Of a stretch of 43,855 nt of DNA, positions 25,649-40,971 are shown in pieces (position 1 is the stretch's first letter; each line of letters opens with the position of its first letter). A program made the position numbers and the translations under genes. Source of the stretch: Marinosulfonomonas sp. (GTDB lineage Bacteria; Pseudomonadota; Alphaproteobacteria; Rhodobacterales; Rhodobacteraceae); assembly GCA_015488685.1 (NCBI GenBank), contig WFNH01000071.1:1-43855 (forward strand), written 5' to 3'. The notes beneath the pieces are model-generated. The model saw nothing but the letters and a program-made list of their open reading frames with translations, did no database searches and had not been told where the DNA came from.

Positions 25649-25933
25649 GGTTTACGGCGGGGTTAACCCCGCCCTACGAAATTTGGCAGGCGTTCGCGGC
25701 TGCCAGATAACAGGGCCGAAAGGTTCTGTTCTGTCCGAGACGGAGGGCATGAGCCGGATTTGATCCGGCTTCTGGAAGTCCTTCCCGAGATGGGAAACGA
25801 GACGAATTTCACGGGGAATATTTCCTCGGGTGATTTTGGCCTCGGGACCCTGAAATTGGACCCGAAACGCCCCATCAATACGGGGCACAAACTGAGCCGG
25901 AAGGGGAAACCCTTCCATAATTGGAGTGAAACT
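25649..25933 (+). promoter_or_regulatory. rplA-rplJ intergenic region with hairpin and probable L10 (rplJ) leader
   Basis: The first part holds a perfect hairpin GGCGGGG/CCCCGCC (25656-25662 with 25667-25673, loop TTAA), 7 bases after the rplA stop. The rest, some 260 bases before rplJ, is rich in short complementary GGGAA/TTTCC and CCCCAT/GGGGCA blocks. By position it should contain the leader where L10-L12 represses its own translation. I infer this from the gene order and did not fold it. No other gene is convincing here. Confidence 0.5.
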
Positions 25934-26446
25934 GTGGATAGAGCACAAAAAGAAGCCGTAGTCGCTGAACTCGGCGAAATCTTTGAAAGCTCTGGCGTTG
26001 TAGTGGTTGCCCACTACGCGGGTCTTACAGTTGCGGATATGGAAACCTTGCGGGCGCAAATGCGCGAAGCTGGTGGCCATGTGCGTGTTGCCAAAAACCG
26101 GCTCGCCAAAATCGCCCTTGAGGATAAGCCCTGCGCAAGCATCGCTGACCTTCTGTCGGGCATGACCGTTTTGACCTATTCCGAGGATCCTGTGGCTGCG
26201 GCCAAGGTTGCTCAGGCCTATTCCAAGGAGAACGAAAAGTTCGAAATCCTTGGTGGGGCAATGGGTGAAAACGTTCTGGACGTCGCCGGTGTTAAGGCCG
26301 TCGCTGCCATGCCTTCGCGCGAAGAGCTTATCAGCTCGATCGCGGGTTGCATTGGGGCGCCTGCTTCCAACATCGCCGGGGCCATTGGCGCGCCTGCAAG
26401 CAACATCGCCGGTATCCTGTCTACAATCGAAGACAAGGCTGCCTAA
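25934..26446 (+). CDS. rplJ: 50S ribosomal protein L10
   Basis: 170 aa from a GTG at 25934, preceded by GGAG at 25923-25926. The frame stays open to 25760, but the extra 58 residues lie over the leader and do not resemble L10. [19 protein letters not shown] and [14 protein letters not shown]-like motifs (here [18 protein letters not shown]) mark the family. The C-terminal helix region anchors the L7/L12 dimers of the stalk. The duplicated [10 protein letters not shown] motif near the C-terminus is notable. Confidence 0.95.
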   Translation: MDRAQKEAVVAELGEIFESSGVVVVAHYAGLTVADMETLRAQMREAGGHVRVAKNRLAKIALEDKPCASIADLLSGMTVLTYSEDPVAAAKVAQAYSKENEKFEILGGAMGENVLDVAGVKAVAAMPSREELISSIAGCIGAPASNIAGAIGAPASNIAGILSTIEDKAA

Positions 26447-26518
26447 GCAACAAAGTAAGACCGGCGTATGGATATCCCATGACGTTGGAACACATCTTAA
26501 ACGAACGGAAACAGTAAA

Positions 26519-26896
26519 ATGGCTGATCTGAAAAAAATGGCTGAAGAGATTGTGGGTCTGACCCTTCTCGAAGCACAAGAACTGAAAACTATCCTGAAAG
26601 ACGAGTACGGCATCGAGCCTGCTGCCGGTGGCGCTGTAATGGTTGCCGGTGGTGGCGACGCTGGTGGCGCTGCTGCAGAAGAGAAAACCGACTTTGACGT
26701 TATTCTGGTTGCCGCTGGCGGTCAGAAAATCGCTGTCATCAAAGAAGTCCGCGCCATCACTGGTCTGGGCCTGAAAGAAGCAAAAGACCTGGTCGAAGCT
26801 GGCGGCAAAGCTGTCAAAGAAGGCGTAGACAAGGCCGAAGCCGAAGAAATCAAAGCCAAGCTGGAAGCAGCTGGCGCCGAAGTCGAACTGAAGTAA
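26519..26896 (+). CDS. rplL: 50S ribosomal protein L7/L12
   Basis: 125 aa. The N-terminal dimerisation domain ([20 protein letters not shown]) is joined by a Gly/Ala-rich hinge ([20 protein letters not shown], residues about 38-57) to the C-terminal domain with [20 protein letters not shown] and [16 protein letters not shown]. Multiple copies form the ribosomal stalk that recruits EF-Tu and EF-G. Followed by two tandem hairpins before rpoB. Confidence 0.98.
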   Translation: MADLKKMAEEIVGLTLLEAQELKTILKDEYGIEPAAGGAVMVAGGGDAGGAAAEEKTDFDVILVAAGGQKIAVIKEVRAITGLGLKEAKDLVEAGGKAVKEGVDKAEAEEIKAKLEAAGAEVELK

Positions 26897-26938
26897 TTCA
26901 GGGCGGATCGCTGCGGCGGTCTGCTGGTATTTAGATCT

Positions 26939-26968
26939 GGCTGAATCCGGAGAAATCCGGGTTCAGCC
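26939..26968 (+). promoter_or_regulatory. First of two tandem hairpins between rplL and rpoB
   Basis: GGCTGAATCCGG (26939-26950) pairs with CCGGGTTCAGCC (26957-26968) as a 12-bp stem with one G-U pair and a 6-base loop. No T run follows, so it is more likely an attenuator or RNase processing signal than a full terminator. Confidence 0.6.
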
Positions 26969-26974
26969 GAACCT

Positions 26975-27013
26975 GTCTTGGAAAGGGCTTTTGTCCGAAG
27001 CCTTTTCCAAGAC
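26975..27013 (+). promoter_or_regulatory. Second tandem hairpin between rplL and rpoB
   Basis: GTCTTGGAAAGGGCTT (26975-26990) pairs with AAGCCTTTTCCAAGAC (26998-27013) as a 16-bp stem with one G-U pair and a 7-base loop. The length suits an RNase III site. In other bacteria this junction reduces rpoBC expression relative to rplJL; the same role is inferred here. Confidence 0.65.
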
Positions 27014-27145
27014 TTGGTTCAAGGTACGAGAGCAGGCCAATGGGAGGCTTGCGAGAATAGACCGTGATCCAGTTGCATGTGCGGCGCGTTGCTGTGGCCC
27101 AGACAGCCAGCGCACCCGCGAGCAAATTGAAAGGCGACAATACAG

Positions 27146-31282
<4,137 letters not shown>

Positions 31283-31327
31283 GGGGCTAGCGCCCCAATC
31301 CCCCCACCCATCTGCAACCCAATTTGA

Positions 31328-35599
<4,272 letters not shown>

Positions 35600-35624
35600 A
35601 TACGCACCGTATAAAATTCAAACA

Positions 35625-35654
35625 GGCCCCTGCACGAATGTGCGGGGGCCTTTT
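35625..35654 (+). terminator. Rho-independent terminator of the rpoBC operon
   Basis: GGCCCCTGCAC (35625-35635) and GTGCGGGGGCC (35640-35650) form an 11-bp stem with one G-U pair and loop GAAT, followed directly by TTTT and, after GCA, TTT. It lies 25 bases after the rpoC stop. Confidence 0.9.
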
Positions 35655-35756
35655 GCATTTCAGGGATATCCAGCGGTGAAATTCCCCGCTAGGGTGCCGC
35701 CGGGCGGTCTGAATAATACGGGGCGGCTGCAAATCTGACATGAAAGACGGCACGTG

Positions 35757-36632
35757 ATGCGGGCACTCTCGGACAACATGCGCGGGGCGCTTTTGATGAT
35801 GGGCAGTATGGCGGCCTTTGTCTTTAACGACGCTTGTATGAAAGTGGTGCTTGAGGATCTGCCGCTGTTTCAGGCTATCCTGCTGCGCGGTCTGGCGACG
35901 GTGTTTTTCATGGTGCTGGTCTCGCGCTGGCTGGGCGGGTTGGATTTCCGTTTGCCACGGCGGGACTGGTTTTTGGTTGCGCTGCGGACAATGTCGGACA
36001 TCGGGGCAGCCTATTTCTTTATCGCGGCGCTGCGGGAAATGCCGATTGCCAACATCACGGCTATTTTGCAGGTGTTGCCGCTGACCGTCACCCTGACTGG
36101 TGCGATGCTGTTTGGCGAGCCGTTGGGTTGGCGGCGACTGGTGGCGATTATGATCGGCTTTGTCGGAGTGATGATCATTGTGCGCCCCGGTGTGGACGGG
36201 TTCAACAGCTTTGCGTTTTATGCGTTGATTGCCGTTGCCTTTGTTACGGTGCGCGATCTATGCGCACGACGGCTGTCTGCCGGTGTGTCTTCGGTTACGA
36301 TTGCCCTGATCGGCGCAACCGGTGTGGTGACATTCGCCGCCATTGGTGTTGTAGGGGGCGAATGGGCGCCCGTCAGCGGCAAGTCGGCAGCGTTGCTGGC
36401 AGGGGCGACGTTTTTCATAATCGGCGGCTATCTGTTCAGCGTGATGACCATGCGGTTAGGTGAAATCAGTTTCATTGCACCATTCCGCTATACCAGCCTG
36501 TTGTGGGCTTTGCTGCTGGGGTTCGTGGTGTTCGGGGATTGGCCGGACGGGTTGACCATGCTGGGTATCGCGATTGTGGTGGCGATGGGGGCCTTTACCT
36601 TTTATCGTGAACGCCAGATCGCAAAACGCTAA
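35757..36632 (+). CDS. DMT-superfamily (EamA) membrane transporter
   Basis: 291 aa from the ATG at 35757 (a GTG at 35754 is the alternative). About ten hydrophobic segments are arranged as two EamA repeats. The first holds GALLMMGSMAAFVFNDACMK and ALREMPIANITAILQVLPLT, with LPLTVTLTGAMLFGEPLGWR as the family's exit motif; the second holds SFIAPFRYTSLLWALLLGFV and VFGDWPDGLTMLGIAIVVAM. It probably exports an amino acid, nucleotide-sugar precursor or other metabolite; specificity cannot be read. Its stop overlaps the stop of the convergent glycosyltransferase gene by two bases, so there is no room for a terminator between them. Confidence 0.85.
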   Translation: MRALSDNMRGALLMMGSMAAFVFNDACMKVVLEDLPLFQAILLRGLATVFFMVLVSRWLGGLDFRLPRRDWFLVALRTMSDIGAAYFFIAALREMPIANITAILQVLPLTVTLTGAMLFGEPLGWRRLVAIMIGFVGVMIIVRPGVDGFNSFAFYALIAVAFVTVRDLCARRLSAGVSSVTIALIGATGVVTFAAIGVVGGEWAPVSGKSAALLAGATFFIIGGYLFSVMTMRLGEISFIAPFRYTSLLWALLLGFVVFGDWPDGLTMLGIAIVVAMGAFTFYRERQIAKR

Positions 36633-37630
36633 TGGCGCGGCAGTTTTTGTGCCATTTCCTTGTGGAACAGATAGCGTTCATCAATGGCCGGATCATCGCC
36701 GCGTTTTCTGCACATATCGGCAACGTAATCGGCACAACATAAATGATGCAGCCGCATCACTCCGGGGATTTGGCACAGCCGGTCATATTCCGCATCAAAC
36801 CGTTTGCGATAGGCCGATACGGCAAGGTTTTCGACCTCGTTCCGGTCCAGCGTTCTGCGAAAGGTGTCGGTATAGCGATCGGCAAAGTCGGATGCTGCGG
36901 GGCGTCCTTTTTTGAAACTGAACTCCTCGTGACTGCGAACGGCATAATGGTGGACTTCGGCAATGTGGTGCAGCTTGCGATCATCAGGAACTGCGTTTTG
37001 CGGGTGTTTGTTCGGATGGAATTCATCAAACCGTGACCCGTCGCTAAGCGCCCAGTAATTCCCGCCTTGGCCCCATGCACCCTTGCCGCACCAACCGCTG
37101 GCGCAATGGGAATTCAGGCGATCATACAGGCGGGGATGGCGCACAAAGCTTTTGATTACACTGTTGCGTTTGAAATCGGGCTCGCTGGATAGAAAATAAC
37201 GGCGATGAACGAGGGTATCCTGCCATCTCCTGTGGCCTGCACTGCCAAACAGGCGCCAGTTGATTGCCATCGCGGCGAAGGGCGCATCGCCACCGTCTAA
37301 TAGCGCGTCAATGCTGCCGTCTCCTTTATGGATCACAAGGAATTCGTCAACGTCGCTGGTAAACATCCATTCCGCCTGTTTCACCAGCCGGTTGCGGCGG
37401 GCCGTGCGATAGGCTTCTGCTTGCGGACTATGACCTTCGCGCGGGTCGTGGCGCTTGGCCGAAACCTCGCCCAAGCGATCCAGCAGGCGCAGTAATTGTG
37501 GCGAATGGTCGGTGCAGTCATTGTGCAGGATCAGGATGTTTTCGAATCCTAGCATCTTTTGCCACGCGACCCATTCCAGAATAAACGGGCCTTCGTTTCG
37601 CATTGCTGTCAAAACAAGGCTGCCTTGCAT
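36629..37630 (-). CDS. Glycosyltransferase, GT2/GT92-like
   Basis: 333 aa. The N-terminus SLVLTAMRNEGPFILEWVAW and the acidic metal motif DVDEF (near residue 93) with the LILHNDCTDHS element belong to the Glyco_tranf_2_4 group. Such enzymes add a sugar to a glycan or a protein acceptor using a nucleotide sugar. There is no signal peptide or membrane segment, so it is cytoplasmic. No polysaccharide genes are nearby, so the acceptor is unknown. Convergent with the DMT transporter gene. Confidence 0.75.
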   Translation of the reverse strand: MQGSLVLTAMRNEGPFILEWVAWQKMLGFENILILHNDCTDHSPQLLRLLDRLGEVSAKRHDPREGHSPQAEAYRTARRNRLVKQAEWMFTSDVDEFLVIHKGDGSIDALLDGGDAPFAAMAINWRLFGSAGHRRWQDTLVHRRYFLSSEPDFKRNSVIKSFVRHPRLYDRLNSHCASGWCGKGAWGQGGNYWALSDGSRFDEFHPNKHPQNAVPDDRKLHHIAEVHHYAVRSHEEFSFKKGRPAASDFADRYTDTFRRTLDRNEVENLAVSAYRKRFDAEYDRLCQIPGVMRLHHLCCADYVADMCRKRGDDPAIDERYLFHKEMAQKLPRH

Positions 37631-37778
37631 GTTTTATCTGTCCTATGCCATGTCTAGCCTAATTATCATGGCGCTTTGACGCCGGTCAATAACAACGGGG
37701 CAATCAAGTTGTTGGGACCGTTTGCGCCTGCTGTTCAGACGGATATCCTTGTTATTGATGCACAATTATTAAGTGGGG

Positions 37779-38216
37779 TTATGCCTGAATTAGCTCAATA
37801 TGATACCCGTCCGGGTCTTCGATAAAAGCAATCGTTTCACGATGTCCGGTTTCATCAACGGCCAAGGTCATCAGCCCCGGCGCCCTCACGATTTTAGCCC
37901 CCATTCGGGAAAACCGTTCGCAGGCGCCATGAATGTCCGGGACTTCAAGCGCGATATGACCGAAGCCCGTGCCGTGCAGGTAACTTGTTTTGTCCCAATT
38001 ATATGTAAGCTCAATCACGGCATTTTCTGTTTCAGCCCCGTAACCTACAAACACAAGTGTAAAACGGCCTTCTGTAAAGGTTTCGCGCCGCACCTCGTGC
38101 ATGCCTAAAACATCGCGGTAAAATGCAAGTGAGTGTTCAAGGTTTGCAACACGTATCATCGTGTAAAGGATGCGTGTGGGGGTGGTTTGTGCTGATATGT
38201 CGTCATTTGCATTCAT
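37779..38216 (-). CDS. gloA: Glyoxalase I (lactoylglutathione lyase) with a substituted metal ligand
   Basis: 145 aa from the ATG at 38216; the 18 upstream codons do not resemble the family. GloA converts the methylglyoxal-glutathione hemithioacetal to S-lactoylglutathione in the cytoplasm. SLAFYRDVLGMHEVRRETFT, AVIELTYNWDKTSYLHGTGF, GHIALEV and EDPDGYHIELIQA match E. coli GloA closely. Of the four metal ligands (His5, Glu56, His74, Glu122 in E. coli), the two glutamates and the second histidine are present, but the first position is Tyr (ILYTMIRV, codon TAC) instead of His. It lies 61 bases downstream of the duplicated YdhR-like gene and is probably co-transcribed with it. Confidence 0.88.
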   Translation of the reverse strand: MNANDDISAQTTPTRILYTMIRVANLEHSLAFYRDVLGMHEVRRETFTEGRFTLVFVGYGAETENAVIELTYNWDKTSYLHGTGFGHIALEVPDIHGACERFSRMGAKIVRAPGLMTLAVDETGHRETIAFIEDPDGYHIELIQA

Positions 38217-38277
38217 AGTTGTGGCCTTTAGGAGCAGAGCATGCGGGCTGTGTCTCTCACAGCCCGCCACAGCTTTG

Positions 38278-39036
38278 TTACAGGTAATAAGGCGAATTCA
38301 GGCCCCGGCTTGCTGCCTCTGTTGCGTTGGCATCGAAAACTCGTGTGTAGTAAGCCGCGTTCATTTTCGCTGTGGTTTTTGGAAAATCGTCAATAGCAAA
38401 GGCAAGCGCGTTCTCGATGGTGTCAAAGGCATCGACACCGCCCAGGGTGTTGGTGTGCAACCCGCTTAACCACAGCTTTGAGATCAGGCCCTTTTGCTGT
38501 TTCAGCACTGGATTTCGATCCCGCCACGGTGCTTTGTCAAAAGGGATGTTTACCTGAACTTCTGTATAGACGAATGCGCCAGGTTTGCGGGTGGGTTCTG
38601 TGCCAAAATGGGGTGACCCCATATCAAGGCTGGCATCTTTTACGATGGTTGCATCAAACACACGGGTGGTTTGGGCAACGCCGAATTGTCTGGAGACGGC
38701 GGGAAAGAAGTGGGTGCAATAATGCTGTGCATTTTCAATGCTATCAAAAGAATAAATACCGCCAACCGCCTGACTGCCAACTCCTGAAAACCATGTTTTG
38801 TTCAGGAATCCGGGTTCTTTGGCAATTTGCTTGTTTAGGTCGGCCCAGGGCACATCATTAAAGGGAACTGAGTTTTGCATTTCCGTGTATACAAAGGCTT
38901 TGGTCTTCATTGTGCTTTCCTCTAGTTTTGTTGTGGCGAACGACGGGGTTGTGCCAAAAGTGGTTGTGGCAAATGTTGCAGCGGCTGCCTGCAATACTTC
39001 GCGTCGATTTATCCAATGTGTTGGTGGTGTGGTCAT
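38278..39036 (-). CDS. Tandem YdhR-like (dimeric alpha-beta barrel) protein with Tat-like signal
   Basis: 252 aa from the ATG at 39036, chosen for the GGAGA just upstream; a start at 39108 would lie inside an operator. The N-terminus has twin arginines and a hydrophobic stretch (INRREVLQAAAATFATTTFG), so export by Tat is possible. Two copies of one domain follow: residues about 46-130 (AFVYTEMQNSVPF...TRVFDA) and 153-237 (AFVYTEVQVNIPF...TRVFDA), joined by a short linker. Both contain the GGxxxFDxIENA pattern and resemble the YdhR monooxygenase-like fold, in which two chains normally pair. Here both halves are in one chain. Function unknown. Divergent from the TetR gene. Confidence 0.7.
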   Translation of the reverse strand: MTTPPTHWINRREVLQAAAATFATTTFGTTPSFATTKLEESTMKTKAFVYTEMQNSVPFNDVPWADLNKQIAKEPGFLNKTWFSGVGSQAVGGIYSFDSIENAQHYCTHFFPAVSRQFGVAQTTRVFDATIVKDASLDMGSPHFGTEPTRKPGAFVYTEVQVNIPFDKAPWRDRNPVLKQQKGLISKLWLSGLHTNTLGGVDAFDTIENALAFAIDDFPKTTAKMNAAYYTRVFDANATEAASRGLNSPYYL

Positions 39037-39093
39037 TGGGCTCTCCGTGTTGGGCTTGGCCATATCCGCGGGATTGCAGTTCTGGTTACCAAG

Positions 39094-39168
39094 ATATATA
39101 ACGATCACTATATTGTGGTAATATAACGATCGTTATATTGTCAAGAGAAAATAACGATCGTTATATAA
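39094..39168. promoter_or_regulatory. Three TetR-type operator palindromes between divergent genes
   Basis: Sites are centred near 39104.5 (ATATAACGATCACTATAT, imperfect), 39129.5 (ATATAACGATCGTTATAT, a perfect 18-bp palindrome at 39121-39138) and 39157.5 (ATAACGATCGTTAT, perfect 14 bp at 39151-39164). They occupy the space between the start of the YdhR-like gene and the TetR gene, and the last one overlaps a TATAAT at 39164-39169. They are very probably bound by the adjacent TetR protein. Confidence 0.8.
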
Positions 39169-39179
39169 TGGAGAACTGA

Positions 39180-39776
39180 ATGGAGCAGACACTCACAAAA
39201 AAAGAGCAAACCAGAAACCGTATTCTGGACGCCGCTGGGCAGGGTTTCCGAAGCCAAGGTTATGCCGGGATAGGGGTTGATGGGATTGCCAAAGCCGCTG
39301 GTGTGACATCCGGCGCATTTTACGCCCATTTCGGATCAAAAGACGCGGCCTTTCAGGAGGCGTTAATCGCGGGTTTGGGCGAGGTTATTGAAGAGGTGCC
39401 AAAATTCCAGCGCAAATCCGGCCTATCATGGGTTACCGATTTTGCGGACTACTATTTGGGTAGACCGCACCGTGACGATTTGGCGTGTGGCTGTGCAATG
39501 ACCACTCTGACCCCCGAAATGGCACGGGCCAGCAAAGAGCTGCGTAAAATCTATGAATTAAAGATGGGCGAAATTGCCGACATCTTTGCGGAAGGGCTTG
39601 CGGATGGGTCAAAAACTAATCGTCTCGGGCGGGCTTGGGCGATGCTTGCTGTTCTTACGGGTGGGCTAAATATTACAAGAGCAGTGGATACGCCCGATCT
39701 GGCAAATTACATCGCGGACTCGCTGAAAAAAACGGTGGTTCAGATTGCGGGTGAAACCCGCGATTTAAATGTGTAG
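39180..39776 (+). CDS. TetR-family repressor
   Basis: 198 aa from the ATG at 39180, with GGAG at 39170-39173. The N-terminal helix-turn-helix domain is typical: TRNRILDAAGQGFRSQGYAG followed by IGVDGIAKAAGVTSGAFYAH and FGSKDAAFQEAL. The C-terminal ligand domain has DLACGCAMTTLTPEMARASK. It should repress itself and the divergent YdhR-like/gloA genes through the three palindromes, and release them upon binding an unknown electrophile or similar compound (inference). Confidence 0.9.
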   Translation: MEQTLTKKEQTRNRILDAAGQGFRSQGYAGIGVDGIAKAAGVTSGAFYAHFGSKDAAFQEALIAGLGEVIEEVPKFQRKSGLSWVTDFADYYLGRPHRDDLACGCAMTTLTPEMARASKELRKIYELKMGEIADIFAEGLADGSKTNRLGRAWAMLAVLTGGLNITRAVDTPDLANYIADSLKKTVVQIAGETRDLNV

Positions 39777-40092
39777 TAAAACGGTTATAATAAGCCCCTG
39801 CTATAACAAAGCTAAATGACGGTGCTATGCTTCTGGTCTACGAAGTGAAATGTATTGCACGCACTCTGTTGACACGCGCTGCGACTCCCCATATACGGCG
39901 ACCACTTGGGCAGGGTGTATTCCCTTTATGCCCGACTCAGAACTAGTAGTGGTCAAGATCCGGGCTGGCGCTCCGATCCTCTGGTACCCGCCATATCGTC
40001 CCTGAAATTGGGGGCGCATGTGGCTTTTGCGCTGTGCGGGCATACGGTCCGCGTGAAATTTTTAATGTGTTGCAACACGGGGATAGACCGGA
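39777..40092 (+). promoter_or_regulatory. Gene-free region before the str operon
   Basis: No gene is supported here; small frames on either strand look random. A weak GTTATA/TATAAC hairpin (39784-39807) follows the TetR stop. A good promoter lies at 39869-39897, giving an rpsL leader of about 190 bases. Confidence 0.5.
39869..39897 (+). promoter_or_regulatory. Sigma-70 promoter of rpsL-rpsG-fusA
   Basis: TTGACA at 39869-39874 and TATACG at 39892-39897 are 17 bases apart, with a perfect -35 box. It is the best promoter match in the region and sits about 195 bases before rpsL. Confidence 0.65.
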
Positions 40093-40464
40093 ATGCCAAC
40101 GATACAACAGCTGATCCGCAAACCACGGCAGCCTAAAGTAAAACGCTCGAAGTCGCTGCATATGCAGGGATGCCCGCAAAAACGCGGCGTCTGCACACGC
40201 GTCTACACAACGACACCGAAAAAGCCGAACTCCGCTATGCGGAAAGTTGCGAAGGTTCGCCTGACCAACGGTTTCGAGGTGATCAGCTATATCCCGGGCG
40301 AAAGCCACAACCTTCAGGAACACTCTGTGGTTCTGATTCGCGGCGGTCGTGTAAAAGACCTTCCGGGTGTCCGTTACCACATCCTGCGTGGTGTGCTGGA
40401 TACCCAGGGCGTCAAAGACCGTAAACAACGCCGCTCGAAATACGGCGCGAAAAAGCCGAAATAA
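40093..40464 (+). CDS. rpsL: 30S ribosomal protein S12
   Basis: 123 aa. [40 protein letters not shown] and [19 protein letters not shown] are the family blocks. The lysines equivalent to E. coli K42 and K87 are present, so it is of the streptomycin-sensitive type. S12 monitors codon-anticodon pairing in the decoding centre. First gene of the str operon; rpsG follows after 12 bases. Confidence 0.98.
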   Translation: MPTIQQLIRKPRQPKVKRSKSLHMQGCPQKRGVCTRVYTTTPKKPNSAMRKVAKVRLTNGFEVISYIPGESHNLQEHSVVLIRGGRVKDLPGVRYHILRGVLDTQGVKDRKQRRSKYGAKKPK

Positions 40465-40476
40465 GGAGAGAGCGAG

Positions 40477-40947
40477 ATGTCACGTCGCCACGCTGCAGAA
40501 AAACGCGAAATCTTGCCGGACGCCAAATTTGGCGACCGCATTCTTTCGAAATTCATGAATAACCTGATGATCGACGGCAAAAAATCTGCCGCCGAGCGCA
40601 TCGTTTACAACGCCTTTGACCGCGTTGAAGAAAAACTGAAGCGCGCCCCTGTCGAGGTCTTCCACGAAGCACTCGACAACATCAAGCCGTCGGTCGAGGT
40701 TCGCTCGCGCCGGGTTGGTGGTGCGACTTATCAGGTGCCTGTCGAAGTTCGCCCCGAGCGCCGCGAAGCGCTGGCGATCCGTTGGTTGATCATCGCTGCC
40801 CGCAAGCGCAACGAGAACACAATGGAAGAGCGTCTGGCAGGCGAATTGATGGACGCGGTTTCCAGCCGTGGCACAGCCGTCAAGAAACGTGAAGACACCC
40901 ACAAAATGGCCGAAGCGAACAAAGCTTTCAGCCATTATCGCTGGTAA
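40477..40947 (+). CDS. rpsG: 30S ribosomal protein S7
   Basis: 156 aa, usual length. [40 protein letters not shown] and [20 protein letters not shown] are S7 blocks. S7 nucleates the 3' domain of 16S rRNA and in many bacteria is the translational repressor of this operon. AAGGAGAG precedes the ATG. Confidence 0.98.
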   Translation: MSRRHAAEKREILPDAKFGDRILSKFMNNLMIDGKKSAAERIVYNAFDRVEEKLKRAPVEVFHEALDNIKPSVEVRSRRVGGATYQVPVEVRPERREALAIRWLIIAARKRNENTMEERLAGELMDAVSSRGTAVKKREDTHKMAEANKAFSHYRW

Positions 40948-40971
40948 CACTTTAAGGTTAGGCCCGAGAAA

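Noticed and set aside
25760-25933. Upstream extension of L10 by 58 residues
   Set aside because: The extension lies in the leader region, does not resemble L10, and the GTG at 25934 has a good ribosome binding site.
39825-40043. Small minus-strand frame upstream of rpsL
   Set aside because: Random-looking composition; it lies over the probable rpsL promoter and leader.
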